Shown: positions 9,278 through 20,812, counted from the stretch's first letter. The stretch is 64,000 nt of DNA from Ignavibacteria bacterium (GCA_016844745.1 JAERMQ010000042.1:20057-84056); one strand, 5' to 3'. Numbers and translations: made by a program. Notes: generated by a model from the letters alone, not told the origin.

Positions 9278-10105
9278 AAGATTACATAAATATTACAATC
9301 TCAATTCCGGAAGAAGACTACGACCAATTTTACGCCGCTTCTATGGATTTACCCATTGAAGGAATTGAGGAAAAATTCGACGAATTGATTATCTGCTTCG
9401 AGAAAGATAAGCTGAAAGAAAGTGTACATTCCGAAATAATAAATATTGTCAAATATTTTGGTGAGAAGGCAAAAATCATTTCCGAGGATTGTATTACTGA
9501 AAAAAACTGGAACGAAGAATGGGAAAAGTCCGTTGCTCCTGTTATGGTAAGCGAAAGAATTGCAATCGTTCCGGAATGGCGCAAAGAAGAAGTGGATTGC
9601 GAAATTAAAATTGTGGTCAATCCGAAGATGTCCTTCGGAACCGGACATCATTGCTCGACCCGGCTTATGTGCCGTTTGATGGAAGAAAGCGAGTCATTGG
9701 CTCGATGCCGGTACAGGAACGGGGGTTCTCGCTATTCTTGCCGTTAAATTGGGCGCTGCATCGGTGTTGGCTTTCGATAATAATGAATGGTCAATTTCAA
9801 ATGCAAGGGAAAATATAGATTTAAATGAAATGAAGGATGTAATAACCCTTGCTGAAGGCAACCTCCCTTATCTTGAATTACCTATTTCGGATGGAATAGC
9901 AGCAAATTTGAACAGGAATGTGATTATTGAATCTTTCGTTTCATTTGCTTCGGCGGTAAAAGATGGAGACTGCCTTCTTGTTTCGGGAATATTGATTTAT
10001 GATAAGGATGAGATTATCGAATTTGCAGCATCTGCCGGATTCAGTCTTTCTTACTTCATTACCGAAGAAGAATGGATTGGTTTTAAATTTATAAAGTATT
10101 GTTGA
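9274..10105 (+). pseudogene. prmA: Ribosomal protein L11 methyltransferase, interrupted by a frameshift
   Basis: The N-terminal part (9274-9696) reads through the PrmA linker WNEEWEKSVAPVMV and the lead-in NPKMSFGTGHHCST. The SAM-binding motif WLDAGTGTGVLAILAVKLGA is only found one frame over, continuing to IAANLNRNVII and LVSGILIYD and stopping at 10105. The whole span is 832 bases, one more than a multiple of three, so one extra base or two missing ones around 9690-9698 break the frame. The family enzyme trimethylates ribosomal protein L11. Either half alone is too short to work. A sequencing or assembly error, a real inactivation or recoding are all open; no slippery homopolymer is visible at the site. 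Confidence 0.85.
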
Positions 10106-11031
10106 TGAAAAATATGAAAGCAGCAGGAATCGACATTGGAACAAACACCATCCTTATGGTAATCGGAAGAAAGTTAGGGGATGGCTCTTACGAAATTATA
10201 CGTGACGAACATAAAATTGCCCGGTTGGGCGAAGGTTCCCATAAAACCGGTTCAATTAATGAGGAAGCCGCCGGCAGAGCAAAAACTATTCTTAAAAATT
10301 ACCGCCGTATTTTGGATGATGAAGGCGTTATTAAAATCCGGGCAGCAGGAACGGCAGCGCTTCGGGATGCAGGGAACGGACCTGAAATATTAGCTCGATT
10401 ATCGGATACTATTGGCTGTCAAATTGAAATCATTTCCGGTGAACAGGAAGCAGAATTCAGCTTTCGCGGCGCTACTGAAGGGAATACAGGGGAGAGGGAA
10501 ACAAAAATTACTCAGGCTATTGTAATTGATATTGGCGGTGGCAGTACTGAAATTATTCAGGGTACAGATAGAAAAATATTATACAGGGTTAGTCTTCCAA
10601 TAGGTTCGGTGCGGCTCACTGAGAAATTCTTTACAAATCATCCTCCCGCAAAAACCTATGAGGAACAAGCACGAACAGAAATTCGGAATTTTTTACTTAA
10701 AGAGAAGCAATTCCAGACTGGCTGTCCTGTTTATGCTGTTGCCGGTACTGCAACAACTTTCGCATCGGCTGCTCTCCGTCAGACTACATTTAACTATGCT
10801 GAAGTTGATGGATACTTGCTTCGTAAAGAAATGTTGGATGAAATTATTAACCGGTTTCTTGTAATTAGCGTTGAGCAGATTATCAATGATTATGGAATTC
10901 ATCCGAAAAGGGCAGATGTAATTACAATGGGAGGGATTATACTTTCTGAAATTCTGTCTTTACTTAAAACCGGCCAATGTATCGTTTCCTGCAAAGGGCT
11001 TCGGTATGGTCTTCTTTACTCTATTGATTGA
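10105..11031 (+). CDS. Ppx/GppA family phosphatase
   Basis: About 308 residues of the actin/Hsp70-like ASKHA fold. Phosphate-1 motif is AGIDIGTNTILMVIG at the N-terminus, and the second glycine-rich motif is IDIGGGSTEII. RAAGTAALRDAGNG, SGEQEAEFSFRGA and YAVAGTATTFAS are the other family blocks. It likely hydrolyses inorganic polyphosphate or pppGpp in the cytosol; at this length it lacks the C-terminal HD-like domain of long Ppx enzymes. ATG 10105 overlaps the prmA stop by one base (TGATG), a sign of translational coupling; TTG 10099 is an alternative. Confidence 0.87.
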   Translation: MKNMKAAGIDIGTNTILMVIGRKLGDGSYEIIRDEHKIARLGEGSHKTGSINEEAAGRAKTILKNYRRILDDEGVIKIRAAGTAALRDAGNGPEILARLSDTIGCQIEIISGEQEAEFSFRGATEGNTGERETKITQAIVIDIGGGSTEIIQGTDRKILYRVSLPIGSVRLTEKFFTNHPPAKTYEEQARTEIRNFLLKEKQFQTGCPVYAVAGTATTFASAALRQTTFNYAEVDGYLLRKEMLDEIINRFLVISVEQIINDYGIHPKRADVITMGGIILSEILSLLKTGQCIVSCKGLRYGLLYSID

Positions 11032-11120
11032 TTAAAAGTTATGAATTAATTATTCAAGTACATAAGAAAAGTCATAAATTATATTATTCCTGCCAATCTT
11101 GCTGTGTGAAAGTCAAGAAG

Positions 11121-11197
11121 AATGTCATTCGTAAGCGAAGTGAAGAATCCAGAAGCCCGATTGAGACTGGATTCTTCACTTCGTTCAGAATGACATT
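11121..11197. repeat. GAATGTCATTC inverted repeat, family 2 copy a
   Basis: Arms AATGTCATTC..GAAGAATCCAG and CTGGATTCTTC..GAATGACATT pair over about 30 bases with an 18-base loop. It lies between the convergent ppx and carbonic anhydrase genes. Near-identical copies are at 12161-12237 and 51487-51563, and a fragment of the left flank sits at 27657-27705. A short stretch at about 11261-11288 (TTCGCAGGATGACAA) matches the separate repeat at 21856-21933. Confidence 0.85.
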
Positions 11198-11309
11198 TTT
11201 CCATTTTTGATAGTTTTGCCACAGACTTTAATGTCGGAATCTCCGGAACTGCTACAGAATGGTATTCCCTCATTCGCAGGATGACAATTAATATTCTGAA
11301 TTTAAAAAA

Positions 11310-12059
11310 TTACTTTGTCATCAAAAACTTAACTTCACCCGTAGCAAGGTCATATACAGCGCCGTAAATATCGAGTTCGCCTTCCTCTATCAAATGGGTG
11401 ATAATTTTGCTCTTCATCACATTCTTCATTTGGTTTTTTACATTTTCTTCGATACAAACATCGACCGTTTCTTCTTCATTCAAGTGAAAAGCCTTAGCGG
11501 ATGCCACAGCCGGCTTGATATAGGCAATAATGGAATTAATGTAAGGTGATGGTGTTTCACCTTCGAGCGATGCTTTAATGGCTCCGCAGGATTTATGCCC
11601 CATAACAATTAAAACCTTGGAATGAAGATGCTCGGCAGCATATTCGGCAGAACCAAGTACAACCGAATCCACAACGTTTCCTGCATTACGGATGACAAAT
11701 ATTTGCCCTAAACCTTTATCGAAAATAATTTCCGGTGGTACTCTCGAATCCGAGCAGGTAATAATGATAGTCGAAGGACTTTGCCCTTTTACCAATTTCT
11801 CGCGTTCTTTCTTGAAATCATGCTTATCCGGCAGACCTTTCATGAAATTATAATTTCCGGTTTTCAAAGGATTAAGCAATTCTAATTTTTTGCCATCTTT
11901 TCCTTTAGTTTTTGCATGCTGAGATCCAGCCTTTTCAATCGTTTTTGGTGGTTTTTCGCTATGTTGCGATTTAGCGGGAAATACATTCAATAATGCAAAG
12001 GTCAATATTAAGCAAGCCGTCCGAACTAATCCAAATTCTATCATCCGTTTTGTATTCAT
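11310..12059 (-). CDS. Periplasmic beta-class carbonic anhydrase
   Basis: 249 residues. Residues 1-31 form a signal peptide (CLILTFALLNVFPAKS), followed by a lysine-rich linker to about residue 60. Zinc ligands and the catalytic dyad of beta-carbonic anhydrases are all present: C102-x-D104-x-R106 (ITCSDSRVPPE) and H155-x-x-C158 (MGHKSCGAIKA). FVIRNAGNVVD is the conserved strand after the first motif. It interconverts CO2 and bicarbonate; export to the periplasm is unusual for this class but is known for some bacterial members. It is monocistronic, with family-2 palindromes on both sides. Confidence 0.9.
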   Translation of the reverse strand: MNTKRMIEFGLVRTACLILTFALLNVFPAKSQHSEKPPKTIEKAGSQHAKTKGKDGKKLELLNPLKTGNYNFMKGLPDKHDFKKEREKLVKGQSPSTIIITCSDSRVPPEIIFDKGLGQIFVIRNAGNVVDSVVLGSAEYAAEHLHSKVLIVMGHKSCGAIKASLEGETPSPYINSIIAYIKPAVASAKAFHLNEEETVDVCIEENVKNQMKNVMKSKIITHLIEEGELDIYGAVYDLATGEVKFLMTK

Positions 12060-12160
12060 TTTTTTCTCCGAAAATAATTAAACAAAAAATTTATTAAAAG
12101 AAATTATTTTATGTCATTCTTTCATTCTAAGAGTCTGTGGAAAAACTAATTATATGGAAG

Positions 12161-12237
12161 AATGTCATTCTGAACGAAGTAAAGAATCCAGTTCCAATGC
12201 CGCTTCTGGATTCTTCACTTCGCTTGCGAATGACATT
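12161..12237. repeat. GAATGTCATTC inverted repeat, family 2 copy b
   Basis: Same arms as the copy 1 kb to the left (AATGTCATTC..AAGAATCCAG / CTGGATTCTTCACTTCGC..AATGACATT). It sits between the carbonic anhydrase promoter region and the 3' end of the YmdB-like gene. The flank TATGGAAGAATGTCATTC is shared with the 51487 copy and with the relic at 27657, so the element extends left of the hairpin. Confidence 0.85.
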
Positions 12238-12303
12238 CTTCTATTTGAATAATTTTCACACAACCTCTTTTTCAGGAATGAGTTTTCTTATTTTTCACAC
12301 TTC

Positions 12304-13134
12304 TTAAGAAACCTCATGAATAGAATTTGATTCAACTCTTTTATTAAATTCCGGCAAAATAAACGGTTCAATATAAACTGCTTTTCCATCTTCCGGATTT
12401 ATTTCTATAAATGCACCGCTGATTTTCGGGTCACCTTCTGCAACCTCGTATTTATGAGGTGTTTGATATATGTATCTCCTTAATGCAATATCCTTTTTCA
12501 TCCCAACAACTGAATCCGAAGCCCCTGTCATACCAACATCGGAGATATATGCAGTACCACCTGGCATTATTCTGGCGTCGGCAGTCTGCACATGAGTATG
12601 AGTTCCTAATACAGCCGATACACGTCCATCCAAATGCCAGCCCATTGCTAATTTTTCTGCAGTTGCATCGGCATGAAAATCCACAATTATAATATTTGTT
12701 TTTTGTGAAATTTTCTTCAAAATATTATCCGCTCCACGGAATGGACAATCGATTGCCTGCATATAAGTTCTGCCCTGCAATTGCAAGACGCAAATAGTAA
12801 GCTCCCCTACAATATCATAGCAAAAACTTCTGCCAACACAACCAGGAGGATAATTATATGGTCGAAGAATATTAGTGGCATCCGCAAGCAACGCTTTAGT
12901 CTTCCAGTTCTCCCAAATATGGTTGCCCGATGTTATTACATTTGCGCCGGCATCAAATATTTCCTTCGATTCGGTTTCCGTCAATCCTTTTCCGTTGCAG
13001 GCATTCTCGCCGTTAACTATAATAAATTCTGAAGAATATTTCTCTTTCAACAAAGGTAAATATTCTTTTAATATTTTTAAACCCGGAACGCCAACAACGT
13101 CCCCGATAAATAGAATCTTCAAAGTATTTGTCAA
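12304..13134 (-). CDS. YmdB-family metallophosphoesterase (cyclic-nucleotide phosphodiesterase type)
   Basis: 276 residues of the TIGR00282/YmdB family, calcineurin-like phosphoesterase fold. Metal-binding motifs are KILFIGDVVG (GD), VNGENA (GEN), ITSGNHIWE (GNH), VDFHADAT (DFH) and VLGTHTHVQTAD (GTHTH). Characterised relatives hydrolyse 2',3'- or 3',5'-cyclic nucleotides and affect RNA turnover and development. A TAnnTTTG box 23 bases upstream of the start fits its own promoter. It is monocistronic and divergent from the TolC gene. Confidence 0.9.
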   Translation of the reverse strand: MTNTLKILFIGDVVGVPGLKILKEYLPLLKEKYSSEFIIVNGENACNGKGLTETESKEIFDAGANVITSGNHIWENWKTKALLADATNILRPYNYPPGCVGRSFCYDIVGELTICVLQLQGRTYMQAIDCPFRGADNILKKISQKTNIIIVDFHADATAEKLAMGWHLDGRVSAVLGTHTHVQTADARIMPGGTAYISDVGMTGASDSVVGMKKDIALRRYIYQTPHKYEVAEGDPKISGAFIEINPEDGKAVYIEPFILPEFNKRVESNSIHEVS

Positions 13135-13156
13135 TTTGCCTTTCTGTTATAACTTA

Positions 13157-13164
13157 CAAATATA
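13157..13164 (-). promoter_or_regulatory. Candidate Bacteroidota -7 box for the YmdB-like gene
   Basis: On the minus strand the site reads TATATTTG, matching TAnnTTTG, 22 bases before the ATG at 13134. An 8-base match in AT-rich DNA is weak evidence alone; it gains weight from similarly placed sites before mraY, gyrB and others. Confidence 0.4.
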
Positions 13165-13255
13165 AAGAAGAACTTCAATCGGATTACATTTTTTGATAAA
13201 TTTTTTTTTAGTTAGTTTACATTGTTTAATAATGTAATAATTAAATAATACTTAT

Positions 13256-14521
13256 ATGAAGGTAAAAATCTTTATATTGATATTCTTTTTGTTAAGCACT
13301 AAAGCCCAGAGCAGGCTTACTCTCGAAGAATGTTACCAAAATGCAAAAAACAATTATCCTCTATCGAAAAATTTCGAGAAATACAATAAATTATCGAATC
13401 TGAAATTGCGAAATCTTAACCACCAATATTATCCGGGAATGTCTCTTTTTGGATTAGTTCAATATCAATCCAATGTTACGAAGTTGCCATTTAAAATACC
13501 AATTCCCGGAATTACTATCCCCGACATTGCAAAAGACCAATATAAAATCGGAATCAATGTTAATCAGATTATCTGGGACGGAGGCTTAACATCAACAAGC
13601 ATTGAATTGGAGAGGAACTCGAATATTCTCGAAAATCAGAATAATGAAATTGAACTTTTTAAGCTCAAACAAAAAATTAACGATGCTTACTTTTCGATTT
13701 TGCTTCTCAATAAGAAAGCCGAACTATTAAAAATTGCTACTTCTGACTTGGAAGCCCAACTTAAATTATTTAATTCAAGGATTGAAAATGGAGTAATGCT
13801 GCCAAGTGCGGCAACAATGCTGAAAGCAGAACTACTGAAAATAAGCCAGAGTATGGATGAAATAAAATCCCTGATGCAAACATCGCTCGATGCTTTGTCC
13901 ATTTTAATTGGACGGGAAATAAAAGACACAGAAGAAATTTCCATACCTTCACTGGAGAAAAATAATTTTGACATAAACCTTCGAAAACGCCCTGAATATC
14001 GGTCTTTTGATTTAACAAAAAGCAATCTTTCAATAATGCGCAATTTAACTGATGCAAAATATACTCCTAAATTTTCAACATTCATGCAGGCTGCCTATGG
14101 ACGCCCCGGATTGGATATGTTCAACCCTGATTTCCAGGGATTTTATATTATCGGTGTAAGAACAAGCTGGAATCTTTGGAACTGGAACGTAGGCGCAAAT
14201 GAAAAGGAAATATTAGCTCTACGCTCCGAAATTTTAGATAATCAGGAAAAAACATTTACCATAAATCTGAATTCAGTAGCAAAAAAGTATAAAAACGATA
14301 TTGAAAAATTAGGGAAAATGCTTGCCAAGGATAAAGAAATTATCAGGCTTCGAAGCGAGATATTAGAGCAGGTCAAAAGTCAACTCGACAATGGTATTAT
14401 AACTACAACAGAATATCTGTTGGAGTTCGATGCAATCACAAATGCTAAGCTCAATGCCGAAAGCCGCCAAATCGAGCTTTTAAAAACGAAATTCGATTAT
14501 ATGATTTTAGCCGGAGAATAA
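13256..14521 (+). CDS. TolC-family outer membrane efflux protein
   Basis: 421 residues with a signal peptide (MKVKIFILIFFLLSTKAQS) and two long alpha-helical stretches around 50-200 and 260-420, ending LLKTKFDYMILAGE. LTLEECYQNA is the usual TolC-family N-terminal motif and ATSDLEAQLKLFNSRIENG the helical hairpin. It would form the outer-membrane channel of a tripartite exporter. It is followed after three bases by a HlyD-like lipoprotein, so the two are one operon. No ABC or RND pump gene follows. It is not closely similar to the second TolC-like protein at 33716. Confidence 0.85.
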   Translation: MKVKIFILIFFLLSTKAQSRLTLEECYQNAKNNYPLSKNFEKYNKLSNLKLRNLNHQYYPGMSLFGLVQYQSNVTKLPFKIPIPGITIPDIAKDQYKIGINVNQIIWDGGLTSTSIELERNSNILENQNNEIELFKLKQKINDAYFSILLLNKKAELLKIATSDLEAQLKLFNSRIENGVMLPSAATMLKAELLKISQSMDEIKSLMQTSLDALSILIGREIKDTEEISIPSLEKNNFDINLRKRPEYRSFDLTKSNLSIMRNLTDAKYTPKFSTFMQAAYGRPGLDMFNPDFQGFYIIGVRTSWNLWNWNVGANEKEILALRSEILDNQEKTFTINLNSVAKKYKNDIEKLGKMLAKDKEIIRLRSEILEQVKSQLDNGIITTTEYLLEFDAITNAKLNAESRQIELLKTKFDYMILAGE

Positions 14522-14524
14522 AAC

Positions 14525-15403
14525 ATGAAATATATTATTTTAATAATAACTGTAAACCTTATTATTGCTGCCTGTTCAAATAATAACGGCAAATCCGATG
14601 CTTATGGAAATTTTGAATCCACTGAAATTTTAGTATCAGCAGAATCCTCAGGCAAACTACTATACTTTAATATCGAAGAAGGCGCTACACCCGATTCCGG
14701 CAAAGTAGTTGGTTTGATAGATACAGTACAATTGCATCTAAAAAGTGAGCAATTAGAAATTCAAAAAGCTACTGTCGCTTCAAAGAAACAAAGTATAGAT
14801 GCGCAAATCGAAGTTCTTCGTCAACAGAAAAAGAATCTATTGGTTGATAAAGAACGTTTGGAAAGGTTGCTAAAAGACAAAGCTGCAACACAAAAACAAA
14901 TGGATGATATACTAGGCGGTGTTGAAGTGATTGATAAACAGATTAGTTCTGTCGAAACGCAGAATATTACATTATCAAGTGAATTGAAAGCAATCTCCGT
15001 ACAGAGAGAGCAAGTAGAGGATTTAATCAAAAAAAGTAAAATTGTCAATCCGGCAAACGGTACGGTTTTAAGTAAATTTTGCGAAGCAACTGAAATTGTA
15101 CCTGCCGGACGTCCTTTGTATAAAATTGCCGATTTGCGGAATATGTACTTAAAGGCATATATCAGCGGTGTTCAGTTACCTTCCGTTAAAATCGGGCAAC
15201 AGGTCAAAGTAATGGTTGATAAGGATAAAACGAGTAACAAAGAGCTGCAAGGGATTGTTTCATGGATTTCTCAGAAAGCCGAATTCACTCCGAAAATCAT
15301 ACAAACCAAGGAAGAGCGCGTTAATATGGTTTATGCAATAAAAGTATTGGTCCGGAATGACGGTAGTCTTAAAATCGGTATGCCGGGAGAAGTCAGGTTT
15401 TAG
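14525..15403 (+). CDS. HlyD/MacA-like periplasmic adaptor lipoprotein
   Basis: 292 residues. Lipoprotein signal with lipobox IIAAC and cysteine at position 17. A biotinyl-lipoyl half-motif (VSAESSGKLLYFNIEEG) is followed by a coiled coil at about 75-180 with the family phrase LLKDKAATQKQMDDI, then the second half (ANGTVLSKFCEATEIVPAG) and a beta-barrel ending KIGMPGEVRF. It bridges an inner-membrane pump and the TolC-type protein encoded just upstream. The matching pump is absent from this operon and must be elsewhere or lost. The stop is followed by 360 bases without a gene. Confidence 0.87.
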   Translation: MKYIILIITVNLIIAACSNNNGKSDAYGNFESTEILVSAESSGKLLYFNIEEGATPDSGKVVGLIDTVQLHLKSEQLEIQKATVASKKQSIDAQIEVLRQQKKNLLVDKERLERLLKDKAATQKQMDDILGGVEVIDKQISSVETQNITLSSELKAISVQREQVEDLIKKSKIVNPANGTVLSKFCEATEIVPAGRPLYKIADLRNMYLKAYISGVQLPSVKIGQQVKVMVDKDKTSNKELQGIVSWISQKAEFTPKIIQTKEERVNMVYAIKVLVRNDGSLKIGMPGEVRF

Positions 15404-15762
15404 GTTTTTAGGCTGTAGGCTGTAAGGCAATAGTATGCACTTTCATTAAATCACCCATTATTAATTTGCTTTGATAATAAATAATTATTTCATATTTTAT
15501 ATTTTATTGAGTAGAAATTTTAAGATATAGTTCGACAAGAAAAATTTCATTCGGAACAAAGCAAGGCAACCGGAAACGGAAATAAGACAGGGTTCTTCAA
15601 TACGTAAACTAATTTCGATTCTTCAATAATTGATTTTTAGAACTATTTTAAGACAATTTACTCAATAAATTAAAAAGCGAGATTTCTTGTTTACTAATCA
15701 TTTTCTTGAATTAAATTTAAATAACGATAAATATTATTCAGAACAAATTAGGAAAAAAAGCC
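15404..15762. other. Gene-free stretch after the HlyD gene
   Basis: 359 AT-rich bases. I see no convincing gene: the short open frame overlapping the start of the next gene lacks family features and coding character. A degenerate segment near 15540-15605 (ATTTCATTCGGAAC..GGGTTCTTCAATACG) faintly recalls the family-2 palindrome but has lost its pairing. The promoter of the FG-GAP gene presumably lies here. Confidence 0.5.
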
Positions 15763-18627
15763 ATGAAATCGAAAATCTTCTTATTAGCTTTTATTTGTAC
15801 TTTCAGCTTAATCAAGCTCATTGCTCAAATCCAAACGCCAAACCCAAAATCGCCGAAAATTCAAAGTATATCAATATCGCCGAAATTAGCTATTCCTCCG
15901 AAAACATTATCAAATCCGCAATACAATTTCCCATTCCAGGATGTGCGATGGCTCGGTGACATAAATAAGGATGGGAAAACCGAAATGGCAATTTGTATTG
16001 AAACAGCCGACGATAGAACTACCAAGCCTGAGGATAAAGTCTGGAAAACTGCCTTCTTTAACGACCTTTATAGCTCAGAACCAAATGAAGTTCTTTATGA
16101 CAAAAATCTATTCCCAATCGGAGATTTTAATAAGGACAGTATTGACGATTTATTTGACCTTGTTTCCGGATCTGTATTCATTGGCTCTAAAACCGGATTG
16201 AATCCTAATGGGGCTCAAATATCCAATATGAATTACACAAGTATTAATATCATTCCTATAAAAGATATCAACGGTGATGGATATGCAGATTTCTTTTCGT
16301 TTGATTACGATTCATGTCAGTTTGTTCTGGGTAATGATGTAACATTTCAGGATTTTATTTCTCTTACGGATTTTACAATGGGATTAATGAAAGTATATCC
16401 TTTCGATTTCGATAAGGACGGAAAAGCAGAATTATTTTGTATTCCAAATTATGATAACACTATAAAGAGTTATTTTGTTAAATACATAAATAATCAAATG
16501 AAGATTATTGACTCTATAGATTTTTCTGAAAATTATGATTCATATTACTCCGGATTCTGCGACCTGAACGGGGATAAATTTCCTGATTTCTTTTATCCGG
16601 TTTTAGATTCTGTAACAGGATTAAATGACCTCGAAATTCGATTCGGCAAGGCAACAACACCCTACTTTGGAACAAAACAAATAATCAAAACCCAAAGTAA
16701 ATTGGATAATTTCGTTTATTACGGCGATGTAAATAAAGACGGTTTTGACGACATAGTCGGTTCAGATAAAAACGGTACACCAACAATTTTTTTCGGTAGC
16801 GCGAATGTTCAAAATGGTTTTAAACCTCAATTTCTACTCGCGCCAGCTTTTATCATTAGCTCTCCAACTAATCAATATATAACCGGTGATGATGATGGTG
16901 ACGGATATCCGGATATGATTTATAATTATTACAGGATTGATACGATTACGGGACAAAGATTAAGTCTGGGTTTTGGCATTCTTCGGGGTGGTCAGCAGAT
17001 ATCAGAAATGAATAACAGAAATATTTTTCAAAACTATGAAGATGCCGGAAATCGTTTAGGATATGGAATGTCCACGGTGAATTTGGGAGATGTTAATGGC
17101 GATGGTAATGAAGATTTTGCCATTTCGGCTTTCTACGGTATGTATGCCGATATCTTTTTTGGGAAGAAAAATCTCAGCTCAAAAAATGATTGTAAAATAA
17201 TACTCGACCAAAGAGTACAAGTATTTCTATACAGTATTGAGGGTGGGGATATAAACGGGGATAGCATTTCGGATATTATATTATCCAAAACCGGCGCTGA
17301 TTCTTCATTGAATAACATACTTATTTATTTCGGAAGAAAAGAATGGAAAACTACTCTTTATGAAAAAGATGCAGATATAATATTAAAAGCTCCGAGTAAA
17401 ATGGATTATTTTGGGTATTTCATCAAGGAGATTGGCGATTTTAATGATGACGGTTACAATGATTTTGTCGTCAGCGGTACAGATTATCAGTTGAATGATA
17501 CAACGTTCAAATCTGAGGCTTATCTGTATCCTGGAGGAAAAACGATTAGCCAAACGCCGTTAAAAATTAACGGAGGTACAAGTAAAGTTAATTCATATTT
17601 CGGATACAGAATTTCTAAATTGGGGGATATCAATTCCGACGGTTATGCTGATTTCGCTATTTCAGACAGGAACTCAAATAATTCTGATGGCACTAAAGGT
17701 CGCGTATTGGTATTTTTCGGAGGCAAGGAAATTAACCTGAATAATTATTTTGAAATTCCTTGTCCTTATTATAATGTGAATTTAAGTTCTATCAATAGAT
17801 TTGGCTCTTTTATGGCTTTAAGTCCGGGGGATTATGACGGTGATGGTATTAATGACATTGTCATAGGAAGTTCAAGGGATAGTAAAATAAATGCAGGAAG
17901 AATTTTTATTTACAAGGGTGGTACCAATTTAAAAAATACTTATAATTATACTGTTGATTTATATGATATTAAAAATATCCTGGATACTTCAACAGCTTAT
18001 GGAGTTTACTCCGCAGTCGATTTTGCATATCAGTTTTCGAAAGAGAATAATTATGACTTAATTGTTTCAACTGGAATTGGTTCCTCAACCAACGCTTATG
18101 TTTACAAATGTGGTAGTCCGGGAAATAAAACCCAAGCTGATTTTATGCTTAAAGCGCCAAACTCAGAAATTAATTTGGGAGGACACTACAAATTCGCCGT
18201 TGGTAATTTCAACAATGACAAAAAACTCGATATTGTGATGGGACAGATTGACGATTATAATTATGGTATTCAAGCTGGTATAGCATATTTATTTGAATCA
18301 CCAAATGCAGTCATAACTGAAGTTAAAGAAGAAGAAACAATTGAAACAAAGATAATATCGGGTATCCAAAATTATCCGAATCCATTTGGAAGCAGCATTA
18401 CGATAAAATTCTACCTGGAAAAGGAGTGTAATACTGAAATATCCGTATTTGATATTTTCGGTAACAAAGTAAGTGATTTGGATTTAAATTATATCATACC
18501 TGGTTGGAATGAAGTATCATGGGATGGAACAGCCCAAAATGGAAAACCAATGCCTTCGGGCGAGTATTTATTAAAGTTCAAAGCCGGGCAGGAGGTTTTA
18601 GTACGAAAGATGTTATTGATAAGGTAG
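15763..18627 (+). CDS. FG-GAP/VCBS repeat T9SS-secreted protein
   Basis: 954 residues. Signal peptide 1-23 (LAFICTFSLIKLIAQ). At least twelve calcium-loop motifs of the D-x-N-x-D-G type run from residue 65 to 840 (GDINKDGKTEM, DINGDGYADFF, GDVNGDGNEDFAI, GDFNDDGYNDFVV, GDYDGDGINDIVI), the signature of integrin-like FG-GAP beta-propellers; two seven-bladed propellers would fit. Residues about 868-954 are a FlgD-like T9SS sorting domain (NYPNPFGSS, SVFDIFGNKV, VSWDGTAQNGKPMPSGEY, final VRKMLLIR). Expected at the cell surface; ligand or substrate unknown. It converges on gyrB over a strong bidirectional terminator. Confidence 0.88.
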   Translation: MKSKIFLLAFICTFSLIKLIAQIQTPNPKSPKIQSISISPKLAIPPKTLSNPQYNFPFQDVRWLGDINKDGKTEMAICIETADDRTTKPEDKVWKTAFFNDLYSSEPNEVLYDKNLFPIGDFNKDSIDDLFDLVSGSVFIGSKTGLNPNGAQISNMNYTSINIIPIKDINGDGYADFFSFDYDSCQFVLGNDVTFQDFISLTDFTMGLMKVYPFDFDKDGKAELFCIPNYDNTIKSYFVKYINNQMKIIDSIDFSENYDSYYSGFCDLNGDKFPDFFYPVLDSVTGLNDLEIRFGKATTPYFGTKQIIKTQSKLDNFVYYGDVNKDGFDDIVGSDKNGTPTIFFGSANVQNGFKPQFLLAPAFIISSPTNQYITGDDDGDGYPDMIYNYYRIDTITGQRLSLGFGILRGGQQISEMNNRNIFQNYEDAGNRLGYGMSTVNLGDVNGDGNEDFAISAFYGMYADIFFGKKNLSSKNDCKIILDQRVQVFLYSIEGGDINGDSISDIILSKTGADSSLNNILIYFGRKEWKTTLYEKDADIILKAPSKMDYFGYFIKEIGDFNDDGYNDFVVSGTDYQLNDTTFKSEAYLYPGGKTISQTPLKINGGTSKVNSYFGYRISKLGDINSDGYADFAISDRNSNNSDGTKGRVLVFFGGKEINLNNYFEIPCPYYNVNLSSINRFGSFMALSPGDYDGDGINDIVIGSSRDSKINAGRIFIYKGGTNLKNTYNYTVDLYDIKNILDTSTAYGVYSAVDFAYQFSKENNYDLIVSTGIGSSTNAYVYKCGSPGNKTQADFMLKAPNSEINLGGHYKFAVGNFNNDKKLDIVMGQIDDYNYGIQAGIAYLFESPNAVITEVKEEETIETKIISGIQNYPNPFGSSITIKFYLEKECNTEISVFDIFGNKVSDLDLNYIIPGWNEVSWDGTAQNGKPMPSGEYLLKFKAGQEVLVRKMLLIR

Positions 18628-18673
18628 TGAATGGATTTTTATAAATTTTGACTAAAACAGTTATCGTAAAAAG

Positions 18674-18714
18674 TCTATCAACCATAGGGTTAACCCTATG
18701 GTTGATAGATTTTT

Positions 18715-18717
<3 letters not shown>
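18674..18717. terminator. Bidirectional terminator between FG-GAP gene and gyrB
   Basis: A perfect 36-base palindrome with 18-base arms centred on GTTAAC (CAACCATAGGG / CCCTATGGTTG), followed by seven T's on the plus strand. It lies 46 bases after the FG-GAP stop and runs up to the gyrB stop, so it can serve both convergent transcripts. Confidence 0.85.
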
Positions 18718-20754
<2,037 letters not shown>

Positions 20755-20804
20755 TCAATTATAAATTTAATAAATCAATTCAAAAAATGTAATATTATAT
20801 CATG

Positions 20805-20812
20805 CAAATTTA
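20805..20812 (-). promoter_or_regulatory. Candidate -7 box of gyrB
   Basis: The minus strand reads CGTAAATTTGCAT; TAAATTTG fits TAnnTTTG, leaving a leader of about 60 bases. The extended CGTAAATTTG is identical before the gene at 44647 and before mraY (46210), which argues against chance. Confidence 0.5.

Noticed and set aside
15687..15959. 90-codon plus-strand frame overlapping the FG-GAP start
   Set aside because: It overlaps the signal peptide and first repeats of a much longer, domain-bearing frame.
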